29,825 bases of DNA from the NCBI RefSeq assembly GCF_963921845.1, contig NZ_CAWUGZ010000116.1, forward strand, positions 1 through 29,825. Reading direction: 5' to 3'. Below, piece by piece: positions 1 through 7,828 of this stretch; within the stretch, counting starts at the first letter, position 1, and each line of letters starts with the position of its first letter. The notes under the pieces are model-generated. The model was not told where the DNA came from and did no database searches. It saw only the letters and a list, made by a program, of their open reading frames with translations. Position numbers and translations under genes: made by a program. Origin of the DNA: Commensalibacter sp963921845. Lineage in GTDB: Bacteria > Pseudomonadota > Alphaproteobacteria > Acetobacterales > Acetobacteraceae.

Positions 1-155
1 GCTTGATACATTGTATACGTAATTCGATTATTCATCGTTCCACCTTGTAAAGGATGAGGATGAAGAATTAAGGCAAGGGGGGCTTTGGGTTGGTGTGAAT
101 GATGATAGCGTCCCTCAAGACGGCCGACAGGACCTGCAAACATTACCTCTGGCAT
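1..155 (-). CDS. Alpha/beta hydrolase, N-terminal part only
   Basis: The gene runs off the left edge of the window, so only about the first 51 residues are visible. The reading frame starts MPEVMFAGPVGRLEGRY and continues into LALILHPHPLQGGTMNN. The hydrophobic strand followed by HPHP and GG-x-MNN is the typical start of a small bacterial alpha/beta hydrolase family that is common in Alphaproteobacteria. The catalytic serine and histidine would lie outside the window. A second in-frame ATG lies four codons downstream, and no strong Shine-Dalgarno sequence separates the two. The gene is divergent from the cysteine desulfurase cluster, a neighbourhood I recall from other alphaproteobacterial genomes. 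Its substrate cannot be inferred. Confidence 0.75.
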   Translation of the reverse strand, partial: MPEVMFAGPVGRLEGRYHHSHQPKAPLALILHPHPLQGGTMNNRITYTMYQ

Positions 156-484
156 ATAGTTATCCGTGTATATATCTAAACTGATAGGGTTTACTGTTCT
201 AGGACAGGTTCTAAATTAACAATTTGATAGGTTTATAGAGGTTATCTCTATAAAACGATTTTATGTAAAGTAAAAGGGTTTTTAAAAAAAATTATAAATA
301 ATCGTTAATATTTGGCTTAAAATTTACTTTCGTTTTAAAATTATGGAACAGTTAAGCTTTTTTTAATTTTATTTATTATTACATGTATATTCTAAGATAT
401 ATTCGACAATGATTGAATTACGAATAATTATATCATGAAATGGCTTGCCGATTAACTTTATTTTCGAAATAATGGTATTTTTTA
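156..484. other. Divergent intergenic region with two dyad symmetries
   Basis: This spacer separates the minus-strand hydrolase from the plus-strand desulfurase cluster and must hold promoters for both. It contains a near-perfect palindrome, CTGTTCTAGGACAG, at 194-207. It also contains a perfect 9-bp inverted repeat, TTTATAGAG / CTCTATAAA, at 232-240 and 246-254 with a 5-nt loop. The rest is very AT-rich. No gene is visible. Confidence 0.5.
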
Positions 485-1597
485 ATGCAAAACGCAAAAC
501 CTCTTGTTTACCTAGATGCGAATGCCAGTGAACCCATACGTGAAAGTGCAATGCAGGCAATCATCACTGCATTGAAGGTAACAGGCAACCCTTCTTCGGT
601 ACATACGTTGGGAAGAAAATGTTATCATTTGTTGGAAGACGCACGTGAAACACTAGTATCATGTTTTGGTGGTAGCGTCCAAAATTGTATTTTTACGTCT
701 GGTGGTACAGAAGCTGATGTTTTAGCTGTTCATGGTCAAATACATCAAAGACCACTTTGGGTAGGAGCAACAGAACATCCTGCTATTTTAAATATTAGTC
801 ATTCTAAATTCGTTTTGCCAGTGAACGACAAAGGGGTTATTGATTTAGCTTATTTTGAAAATGCTTTGCAAAATACCCCTATAGCTCCCTTAGTTTGTTT
901 GATGTACGCGAACAACGAAACGGGTGTTATCCATCCTATTCAAAAAGTTTCTGAGTTGTGTCAGCGTTATGGTGCTTTGTTGCATGTCGATGCAGTACAA
1001 GCGGCTGGTCGCATTCCTGTTAATTTAGAACATTTGGGTGCAGATAGTATAGCTTTTTCGGCTCATAAAATGGGGGGGGCTAAAGGAGCAGGCTTATTAT
1101 TGCTTAACTCTAGAGATCACAACGCTGTGAGCGTGTTGAATCCACTTTTTGCTGGAGGCGGACAAGAACAAAACAGGAGAGGAGGGACACAAGGGCTGCC
1201 CACTATAGTAGGTATGGCTGTTGCGGCTAAAGAAGCTTGTAACAATCATAGAAAAGATATTGCATTGATGCGAGATGAAATCGAAATACAGATGAAAAAG
1301 CTTGGGGCAGTTATCTGTGGCGAAGAGGCAAATAGGCTTGATAACACGTCTTGTATTGCTTTTGCAGGCATTCCTGCACAAAAACAGTTTATGGCGTTGG
1401 ACATGGCAGGGTTTTGTGTATCAACAGGGTCAGCTTGTTCTTCAGGAAAAATTTCACAATCGCAAGTGTTAAAAGCAATGGGGTTGGAAAATTTGGCGGG
1501 CTGTGCTCTTCGTGTTTCTTTGCCTTGGAATATAAAATCAGAAGATATTTCAAGGTTTATTGACGTTTATCGGCATTATATTAAAACTGTAATTTAA
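485..1597 (+). CDS. Cysteine desulfurase family protein (NifS/IscS-like), first of a pair
   Basis: This is a 370-residue fold-type I PLP enzyme expected to remove sulfur from L-cysteine as an enzyme persulfide. The N-terminus reads VYLDANASEP, a variant of the family signature YLD-x-x-A-T-T-P. FTSGGTEAD binds the cofactor phosphate, HVDAVQAAG carries the PLP-contacting aspartate, AHK places the Schiff-base lysine at K195, and STGSACSSG places the catalytic cysteine at C318. The short Cys loop resembles IscS-type enzymes. It is more divergent than the next gene and may be a specialised or partly redundant copy. The ATG has no clear Shine-Dalgarno sequence, but the N-terminus fits the family. 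A run of eight G residues lies just after the lysine codon (1072-1079). It heads the cluster with iscS, ferredoxin and mnmA. Confidence 0.88.
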   Translation: MQNAKPLVYLDANASEPIRESAMQAIITALKVTGNPSSVHTLGRKCYHLLEDARETLVSCFGGSVQNCIFTSGGTEADVLAVHGQIHQRPLWVGATEHPAILNISHSKFVLPVNDKGVIDLAYFENALQNTPIAPLVCLMYANNETGVIHPIQKVSELCQRYGALLHVDAVQAAGRIPVNLEHLGADSIAFSAHKMGGAKGAGLLLLNSRDHNAVSVLNPLFAGGGQEQNRRGGTQGLPTIVGMAVAAKEACNNHRKDIALMRDEIEIQMKKLGAVICGEEANRLDNTSCIAFAGIPAQKQFMALDMAGFCVSTGSACSSGKISQSQVLKAMGLENLAGCALRVSLPWNIKSEDISRFIDVYRHYIKTVI

Positions 1598-1616
1598 AAA
1601 TTTAGGATCAAGGCAT

Positions 1617-2780
1617 TTGGATAAACTTATATATTTAGATTATCAGGCAACAACACCTTGTGACGAGCGTGTTTTCAAAAGTATGCTACCTTATTATACT
1701 ACGTGCTATGGGAATGCTCATTCTGAGCACATTATGGGTAAGACTGCGTTACAAGCAGTTGAACAGGCTAGAAAAAACGTTGCTGATTTAATTGATGCTG
1801 ATAGTAAAGAAATTATATTTACCTCTGGTGCCACAGAATCTAATAATTTAGCAATCCAAGGGGCGGTTGCCTATTTACTAAGTCAAGGAAATCAAGCAAA
1901 ACAAGTTATTACTCTTGCGACTGAGCATAAAAGCGTTTTGGAAACCGTTCAATCGGTAGTAAAATTAGGACTTAACCCTATTGTTTTACCGGTTAATTCA
2001 GAGGGTTTCGTTAATTTAAATAGGTTAGAAAATGCCTTAAAGCAGCCAACATTACTCGTGAGCATTATGATGGCTAATAATGAAACAGGGGTTATACAAT
2101 CTGTAAAAGAAATAGCTTCTCTTAGTCATCGTTACGGAGCGATTTATCATTGCGATATTGCTCAAAGTGTTGGAAAGTTAGCTTATCACTTGTCCATGAA
2201 GGCATTGGATATTGATATGGCCTCCATATCTGGGCATAAAATATATGGCCCAAAGGGCATAGGTGCTTTATTTTTAAGACGAAAACCTCGTATGAGGTTG
2301 CTTCCTTTGTTTTATGGGGGGGGACAAGAAAGAGGCTTACGATCTGGTACGCTTGCGGTGCCCTTAATTGTTGGGTTAGGAGAAGCGTGTAAAATCTTGA
2401 TTGAGGAAGGTATAGAAGAAATTCAAAGGTTAGCCGATTTCAAACGAATGCTTTTGCAAAACTTATATAAAAATATACCTCATCTAAACATTAACGGTTC
2501 GCAGGAGCATTGCCTTCCTGGATGTGTCAATTTACGTCTACCTCAATTAAAAGCTTCAGAATTGTTTAAGCGGGTATGTAATTTGTGCTTATCCTCCAGT
2601 TCTGCGTGTAGCGAATCTTCCTTAGCACCTTCTTATGTTTTAAAAGCCATGGCGTTATCGGATGAAGAAGCATTTCGAAGTATACGATTGTCGTTTGGAC
2701 GCATGACAACATTAAAAGAAGTTCAACAGACAATTCATTCTTTATCTCAAGCCTGGCTTGATGCTATGACAGTATTATAA
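1617..2780 (+). CDS. iscS: Cysteine desulfurase IscS
   Basis: This 387-residue PLP-dependent cysteine desulfurase has the canonical IscS start YLDYQATTP. FTSGATESNN, HCDIAQSVGK and SISGHKIYGPKG follow, placing the PLP lysine at K208. The loop SSSSACSESSLAPSYVLKAM holds the persulfide-forming C331. It lies 19 nt after the first desulfurase and 27 nt before the ferredoxin, so one transcript is likely. Its persulfide sulfur probably feeds tRNA thiolation by the nearby MnmA and possibly Fe-S assembly. The start is TTG: the conserved N-terminus begins there, with AGGA and AAGG a few bases upstream. Another G8 run lies in the FYGGGQ segment at 2316-2323. No IscU, IscA, HscA or HscB gene is in view, so the classical scaffold genes are not in this cluster. 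Confidence 0.9.
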   Translation: MDKLIYLDYQATTPCDERVFKSMLPYYTTCYGNAHSEHIMGKTALQAVEQARKNVADLIDADSKEIIFTSGATESNNLAIQGAVAYLLSQGNQAKQVITLATEHKSVLETVQSVVKLGLNPIVLPVNSEGFVNLNRLENALKQPTLLVSIMMANNETGVIQSVKEIASLSHRYGAIYHCDIAQSVGKLAYHLSMKALDIDMASISGHKIYGPKGIGALFLRRKPRMRLLPLFYGGGQERGLRSGTLAVPLIVGLGEACKILIEEGIEEIQRLADFKRMLLQNLYKNIPHLNINGSQEHCLPGCVNLRLPQLKASELFKRVCNLCLSSSSACSESSLAPSYVLKAMALSDEEAFRSIRLSFGRMTTLKEVQQTIHSLSQAWLDAMTVL

Positions 2781-2807
2781 TTTATTTAGTGCGGAGTATA
2801 AAAAGAA

Positions 2808-3122
2808 ATGCCTCGAGTAATTTTTATTGAACATGATGGTGTAAGACGTGAAGTGGATGCTCCTGTTGGGCTATCAATATTAGAAATTGCTCATCAAAAT
2901 GACATTGAACTTGAAGGTGCGTGTGAAGGCTCACTTGCTTGTGCCACTTGTCATGTCATTGTAGATGATGAGTGGTGGTCTAAACTAGGTCCAGCGAGCG
3001 AAGAAGAAGAGGACATGTTAGACTTAGCTTTTGGTTTAGAAAAAACATCGCGTTTGGGTTGTCAAATCATTATGAGTGAGGAATTGGATGGCATAGTCAT
3101 TCACTTACCTAAGCAGTCTTAA
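2808..3122 (+). CDS. [2Fe-2S] ferredoxin, adrenodoxin type
   Basis: This 104-residue cytosolic electron carrier has the plant/adrenodoxin fold. Cluster ligands C39, C45, C48 and C85 are spaced C-x5-C-x2-C-x36-C, as in the Fdx/adrenodoxin group that donates electrons during Fe-S cluster assembly. The acidic stretch ASEEEEDMLDLAFG after the third cysteine is the usual partner-recognition helix. The start ATG follows a purine-rich stretch (GCGGAG) at a somewhat long distance. It sits between iscS and mnmA with short gaps. Family knowledge suggests it reduces cluster-assembly or thiolation partners, but its actual partner is not shown by the sequence. Confidence 0.92.
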   Translation: MPRVIFIEHDGVRREVDAPVGLSILEIAHQNDIELEGACEGSLACATCHVIVDDEWWSKLGPASEEEEDMLDLAFGLEKTSRLGCQIIMSEELDGIVIHLPKQS

Positions 3123-3125
3123 TCC

Positions 3126-4196
3126 ATGCGGATAATGGTAGCGATGTCAGGAGGGGTAGATAGTTCTGTAAGCGCTGCCCTTTTGAAAGAGCAAGGGCAC
3201 GAAGTTTTTGGTGCAACGCTTCAGCTTTATGATGCTCGGGGAAATATCAAAAAGGGCGCTTGTTGTGCAGGTAAAGACATAAGAGATGCTCGTAGGGTAG
3301 CAGATCATCTTGGTATACCTCATTACGTTATTAATGCAGAAGAGCGTTTTCAAAAATCCGTTATTGAGCAATTTGCTTTAGCATATACTAGAGGTGAAAC
3401 CCCTGTTCCTTGTATAGCGTGTAACCAAGGTGTAAAATTTACAGATTTATTAAAATTGGCTAGGGACCTAGGCGCCGATGCCATGGCAACAGGTCATTAT
3501 GTTCGTCGAGTTGAAAAAAATAATAATATTGAACTTCATCGTCCCATCGACTTAAGTCGGGATCAAACGTGGTTTTTATTTGCAACTACATCTGAGCAAT
3601 TAGAATTTTTACGTTTCCCTTTGGGAGATATGCCTAACAAAGAAGCGGTTCGCGATGAGGCATCAAGATTCGGTTTATCAGTGGCGCAAAAGTCAGATAG
3701 TCAAGATTTATGCTTCGTCCTTGATAAATCTTATGTAAAAATTGTAGAAAAAATAGCCCCTATGGGTATTTCCCCTGGTGATATTGTTAATGAGCAAGGT
3801 ATGATTCTTGGTCGGCATGAAGGTATTGCCTATTATACAGTGGGACAAACCAAACGTTTAGGTAATCTTGCGATGATAAACGGTCAAAAGCAAATGGTGT
3901 TAAAAATCGATTCTAAAACACGCAGAGTAATTATTGGTCCCAAAAAGATTACAGGATGCAATCAATTTATCCTAAGAGATGTAAATTGGTTGATTCCTAA
4001 GATCCCTTCAGAATTAAAATGTAAAGTTCAAATTAGAGCGCGGGAAAAAGAACGTTCAGCAACATTAATCACAAAAGATAACAAACAAGTGACGGTTAAA
4101 TTAGAGGATTATGCTCATCCTGCACCTGGACAAGCGTGTGTTTTTTATCAAGGTACTCGTGTATTAGGCGGGGGTTTTATTACGGCAAATAATTAA
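3126..4196 (+). CDS. mnmA: tRNA-specific 2-thiouridylase MnmA
   Basis: This 356-residue enzyme thiolates U34 in the anticodon of tRNA-Lys, tRNA-Glu and tRNA-Gln, using ATP and a persulfide sulfur that originates from a cysteine desulfurase. The PP-loop SGGVDSS spans residues 8-14. The catalytic cysteines are C99 in PCIACN and C196 in QDLCFV. The motif ATGHYVRR and the C-terminal beta-barrel segment (PGQACVFYQGTRVLGGGFI) are typical. Length matches the family. The start lies 4 nt after the ferredoxin stop codon, so translation is probably coupled. Its place at the end of the desulfurase-ferredoxin run explains what the cluster supplies. TusA/TusBCD/TusE relay genes are not seen here. Confidence 0.95.
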   Translation: MRIMVAMSGGVDSSVSAALLKEQGHEVFGATLQLYDARGNIKKGACCAGKDIRDARRVADHLGIPHYVINAEERFQKSVIEQFALAYTRGETPVPCIACNQGVKFTDLLKLARDLGADAMATGHYVRRVEKNNNIELHRPIDLSRDQTWFLFATTSEQLEFLRFPLGDMPNKEAVRDEASRFGLSVAQKSDSQDLCFVLDKSYVKIVEKIAPMGISPGDIVNEQGMILGRHEGIAYYTVGQTKRLGNLAMINGQKQMVLKIDSKTRRVIIGPKKITGCNQFILRDVNWLIPKIPSELKCKVQIRAREKERSATLITKDNKQVTVKLEDYAHPAPGQACVFYQGTRVLGGGFITANN

Positions 4197-4302
4197 ATAT
4201 ATAGTGAAATTGTTGTAAAAGTTTAATTCTATACATTTTAATTTTTTTTGTATTAAACTGTTAATATTTTAATGCTTTGCCCAAAAATGGAGACAATTCA
4301 GG

Positions 4303-5316
4303 TTGTTAGTTAAAAGCTTTTTAGAAAATTATTTTCGTATTCTTTGTATTGTTATACTTTTCTTATTTTTTTCATATTTAGTAATTTTACCCGCGAATGC
4401 TGAAATTCGCATTGCTTGGCAACAAAATATTGATGTTGCCAAGCTGGCTCAAACGAATGATGTTTTTCGTAAAATTACCGGTGATCGTATCAATTGGTTA
4501 GAATACGACGATGAATTTAAAATGATTCACGATCTTTCTATAGAAAAAATCGATTTCGCGCCTGTAAACATGATTACCTTAATGTCAGCCGTGACGGCAG
4601 GGGTACAAGTGCGCATTATTGCTGTGGATTATCAAGATGGTAGTGAAAGTGGTCTATTAGTTCAAAAAAGAAATCACATAGACCAAATATCTTTTTTGAA
4701 AGGAAAAAAAATAGGAGTACCCTTTCTGAGTAACGCTCACTACAGTTTGCTTGAAGTTTTAAAAAATTATAATATAAACCTTGATCAAGTTCAATTGATT
4801 AACATGACCCCTCGCGAAATAGAAGAGGCTTGGAAAAAAAATCAACTTGATGCTGCATTCGTTGAGGGAATGTCTTTCATTAATCTTAAAAAAACAGGTG
4901 TTATTCTTGTAACTTCAAAAGAACTTGCTGATAAAGGTAATCCAACCTATGTATTCTGGATTTCAATGGATAATACAGTAGCTGATAAACCCCAGATGGT
5001 ACAATCGTTCGTCGACGCGATATTAAAAAATCAGCAGCGTTTTAAATTGCATCAATCTGACTTTGTAGCTAATTCTAAAGTAATTAAAGCCACCGCTTCT
5101 TTTTTAAAAGCTTCTCCGACAGATATTTTGACAATCTTGAATGGCCAGGAATATTTAAGTCAAAAAAGTCAATATCTATTGATAAATCGTATTTTACCCT
5201 CCTACCTTGATAAAGTAGGTCTTTTTCTACGTAATTATAATGTTATAAATAATGTGTTGCCAGATTATCTAATCTATATTTATCCTACGTTTATTAATGA
5301 AGCTCAAAAAAATTAA
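4303..5316 (+). CDS. Secreted TauA/NMT1-like ABC transporter substrate-binding protein
   Basis: This 337-residue protein has an N-terminal signal sequence with a hydrophobic stretch at about residues 11-30, ending PANA before EIRIAWQ, a good signal-peptidase I site. The mature part resembles the TauA/SsuA/NMT1 binding proteins. It has IRIAWQQNIDVAKLAQ at the front, FLKGKKIGVPFLSNAHYSLLEVL in the second lobe, and EEAWKKNQLDAAFVEG near the hinge. Such proteins bind taurine, sulfonates or related small molecules in the periplasm. No ATPase or permease gene is adjacent, so it is an orphan subunit. It precedes two surface-polysaccharide genes with a 33-bp gap to the annotated start of the next. 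The TTG start is supported by GGAGA at 4289-4293, about 9 nt upstream. The ligand is not known. Confidence 0.75.
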   Translation: MLVKSFLENYFRILCIVILFLFFSYLVILPANAEIRIAWQQNIDVAKLAQTNDVFRKITGDRINWLEYDDEFKMIHDLSIEKIDFAPVNMITLMSAVTAGVQVRIIAVDYQDGSESGLLVQKRNHIDQISFLKGKKIGVPFLSNAHYSLLEVLKNYNINLDQVQLINMTPREIEEAWKKNQLDAAFVEGMSFINLKKTGVILVTSKELADKGNPTYVFWISMDNTVADKPQMVQSFVDAILKNQQRFKLHQSDFVANSKVIKATASFLKASPTDILTILNGQEYLSQKSQYLLINRILPSYLDKVGLFLRNYNVINNVLPDYLIYIYPTFINEAQKN

Positions 5317-5349
5317 ATCATTAAATTTAAATGTGTGTTAGATAAATTT

Positions 5350-6450
5350 ATGCGCATTGTGACTGTTTTACCTCTTAAAGAAGGTTTTTCGTCGGCAGGT
5401 ATTGGTGCTATCGGATTACTTGTAAAACGGTTGGCGCAGAGAAATGACATTATTATTGGCCGATTTTGTAAAGATACACCTTATTTAAAAGACCAATATT
5501 ATGGAATAAAACAAACTTGGTTATCGCGTTTTAATAAAAATAGAGATTATCAAAAGGGTGTAATTAATAGAATAAAACATTTGAATCCAACGATAGTAGA
5601 AATTCATAATTGCCCTCGAATGGCGCGATCTATTTCTAAAATTTTTCCTAGGATACCTGTAACGCTAATACTTCATAATGATCCTCTAGAGTTAGGCGGA
5701 ACGAAAAAAAGGAAACAAAGACAATGTCTTATTAATAACGTCGATATTGTAGCAGTTTCGCCTTGGCTAAAAAATCGTTTTTTGAAAAATAACGTTCAGG
5801 GTATGGTAACCCTCATTCCTAATTCCTTGGACTTAACAGAAATTCCACCGTTTCGCAGTATTTTTGAAAGGGAAAAAACAATTCTTTTCGTTGGTCGTGT
5901 CGTTGCGGATAAGGGTGCCGATATTTTTGTAAAAATTGGCCAAAGGTTAATAGAGCATGATTCTAAATGGAGTATCGAATTAGTCGGTGCGGACCGTTTT
6001 ACATATTCGAGTAAGGAAACGCCTTTTATTAAAACATTGCGTGAGTCCCTTACACCGTCGAGCATTAAATTTACCGGTTATTTGTCTCATAACAAAGTAT
6101 TAGAAAAAATGGCACAGGCTTCTCTTATTATTGTACCAAGTCGTTGGGCAGAGCCTTTTGGTATGACAGCGTTGGAGGCTATGGCATGTGGAACCCCTTT
6201 AATCGTTACTTGTTCCGGAGCATTACCGTGGGTGGTGGGCAAGGGTGGAATTGTTGTAGAATCAGAAAATGAAGAAGCTTTATATAAAACACTATTAAAT
6301 TTAATTTATGATAAGAAAAAGCAAGAACAACTATCCAAAAAAGCTTTAAAAAGAGCTTCTCAATTCTCACATGTTAATATTCAAAACCTACTCTGCAATC
6401 ATAGAAAACGTTTGAGTTTGTTATCAAAAACAATGGTTAGGAGTACTTAA
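5350..6450 (+). CDS. Glycosyltransferase family 4 (GT-B fold)
   Basis: This roughly 366-residue retaining glycosyltransferase has the N-terminal acceptor-lobe start MRIVTVLPLKEGFSSAGIGAIG and the donor-lobe block ILFVGRVVADKGADIF. The EX7E motif EPFGMTALE has its glutamates at about E268 and E276, followed by CGTPLIVT, which binds the sugar nucleotide. It is expected to act on the cytoplasmic face in lipopolysaccharide or capsule synthesis. The donor sugar is not predictable. I chose the ATG at 5350 because MRI is the normal start of this family. An in-frame GTG at 5335 would add five residues, and neither start has a clear Shine-Dalgarno sequence. It lies 5 bp before the O-antigen ligase-like gene. 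Confidence 0.85.
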   Translation: MRIVTVLPLKEGFSSAGIGAIGLLVKRLAQRNDIIIGRFCKDTPYLKDQYYGIKQTWLSRFNKNRDYQKGVINRIKHLNPTIVEIHNCPRMARSISKIFPRIPVTLILHNDPLELGGTKKRKQRQCLINNVDIVAVSPWLKNRFLKNNVQGMVTLIPNSLDLTEIPPFRSIFEREKTILFVGRVVADKGADIFVKIGQRLIEHDSKWSIELVGADRFTYSSKETPFIKTLRESLTPSSIKFTGYLSHNKVLEKMAQASLIIVPSRWAEPFGMTALEAMACGTPLIVTCSGALPWVVGKGGIVVESENEEALYKTLLNLIYDKKKQEQLSKKALKRASQFSHVNIQNLLCNHRKRLSLLSKTMVRST

Positions 6451-6454
6451 TTGT

Positions 6455-7777
6455 ATGGACAAATTAGATAGGTTTTTTTTTGCATCCAGTTTATTTTCAG
6501 TATTAATTTTACCGTTTTTTTTGACACATTTTCGTGGTGTTGCTGATTTTTTTATCAGTAATGTGGCGATGATTTTTGTTGTTCATGCTATTTTTAATAA
6601 AGATTGGCAGTGGGTTAAGCAGTTTTGGGTAATTATTGCCTTTATTTGGTGGAGTTGGTTGGTTCTTTGTACTATACCTGTCAAAACTTATCTTTTTACA
6701 AGAGAAGGAGGTAATGTATTTGAAGCCATTGCAGTTATACGTTTTATTTTCTTTGTCGCTGCTTTACAATATTGGGTTTTGAACGAGAAAATTTTTCGAG
6801 ATTGGCTAAGAGTTATTATCATTTTATGTGCTCTTTATATTGTAACTCAGTTGTTGTTCCAATTTATCTTTGGTTTTAACTTTTTTGGTTCGCCTAGGTA
6901 TATTGATGGTACGTTAACAGGGCCTTATACTCGACCCAGGGCTGCTGCTCCTTTGTCGAGAATATTTTTACCTATTACTTTGTACATATGTTCTTATCTT
7001 TTTGTATATGCCAAGGGTGGCCTAAAGCAAGTTTGTGCATTTTTCATTTTATTGTTTGCTATTGTTATTCTTGCCCTTGCAGGCCAGCGTATGCCTTTCT
7101 TATTGTTTATTTTAGGATTAATTGTTTCTAGTATTTGGATACGTCCTTTAAGAATTCTAGCCTTAACTTTAATCATTCTTATTCCTTTTGTTTTAATGAT
7201 AATAGCTTTTATTTCTCCAGGTAGTTTTCATCATCTCGTAGTACGTTTTATTGAACAAATGTCACATTTTACAATGAGTGCTTATGGACTTGTTTATGTA
7301 CGTGCGTTGGTAATGGGTATAATGAATCCTTGGCTGGGATTAGGGTATGATGCGTTTAAACATGCTTGTACAGAGTCTATATATTTTCATGGCTTGTTTT
7401 ATTTGAAGTTAACCAATTTCGATGGAGGCGGTTTAGCCGTTTGTTTAACGCATCCACATAATCATTATCTACAAGCTTTGGTCGATAGTGGAGTTCCTGG
7501 CTTAAGTCTTTTTATTTTGTTAATTTTTTCTTGGCTAAAAAAACTTGCGCAGGGGTTGGAGGATTCAATAGTTTATATAGATCATCCTTGGGATAGATTT
7601 TGGCGTGTTGGCTTGTTTGCCGCTGTATTTATTCATGAATGGCCTCTAGCTTCTACAAGTAATTTTACTAATATGCCCCTAGGAGGTTGGTTTTTTTTAA
7701 TTCTTGGCTTAGGTCTTTCTTATAGTCAAGACTATCAAGCATGTTCTGCAATGGATGGTAAAATAAGTAAATCCTGA
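6455..7777 (+). CDS. O-antigen ligase/polymerase-like membrane protein (WaaL/Wzy_C type)
   Basis: This 440-residue polytopic inner-membrane protein has about ten to twelve hydrophobic segments along its length. The large loop near residues 275-350 contains the segment LTHPHNHYLQALVDSG, the characteristic HxHNxYLxxLxxxG motif of the Wzy_C superfamily. Members join O-antigen to lipid A-core or polymerise polysaccharide repeats on the periplasmic face. The gene begins 5 bp after the glycosyltransferase stop, so one operon is likely. A run of nine T residues (6473-6481) encodes FFF within the first ten codons, where an indel would abolish the product. Ligase and polymerase cannot be told apart from sequence alone. 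A possible terminator follows at 7787-7828. Confidence 0.82.
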   Translation: MDKLDRFFFASSLFSVLILPFFLTHFRGVADFFISNVAMIFVVHAIFNKDWQWVKQFWVIIAFIWWSWLVLCTIPVKTYLFTREGGNVFEAIAVIRFIFFVAALQYWVLNEKIFRDWLRVIIILCALYIVTQLLFQFIFGFNFFGSPRYIDGTLTGPYTRPRAAAPLSRIFLPITLYICSYLFVYAKGGLKQVCAFFILLFAIVILALAGQRMPFLLFILGLIVSSIWIRPLRILALTLIILIPFVLMIIAFISPGSFHHLVVRFIEQMSHFTMSAYGLVYVRALVMGIMNPWLGLGYDAFKHACTESIYFHGLFYLKLTNFDGGGLAVCLTHPHNHYLQALVDSGVPGLSLFILLIFSWLKKLAQGLEDSIVYIDHPWDRFWRVGLFAAVFIHEWPLASTSNFTNMPLGGWFFLILGLGLSYSQDYQACSAMDGKISKS

Positions 7778-7786
7778 TAAGGACAG

Positions 7787-7828
7787 ACGTGAGCAATAAA
7801 ATTTTAGTCACGGTTATTTTTTAATTTT
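7787..7828 (+). terminator. Probable Rho-independent terminator after the polysaccharide operon
   Basis: A CGTGA / TCACG stem at 7788-7792 and 7808-7812 encloses a loop containing AAAATTTT and is followed by GTTATTTTTTAATTTT. It lies 10 nt after the O-antigen ligase stop. The GC stem is short, so confidence is moderate. Confidence 0.45.

Noticed and set aside
190..215. GTTC-N8-GTTC resembling an alphaproteobacterial LexA box
   Set aside because: The spacing is 8 rather than the required 7, and the flanking genes are not SOS genes.
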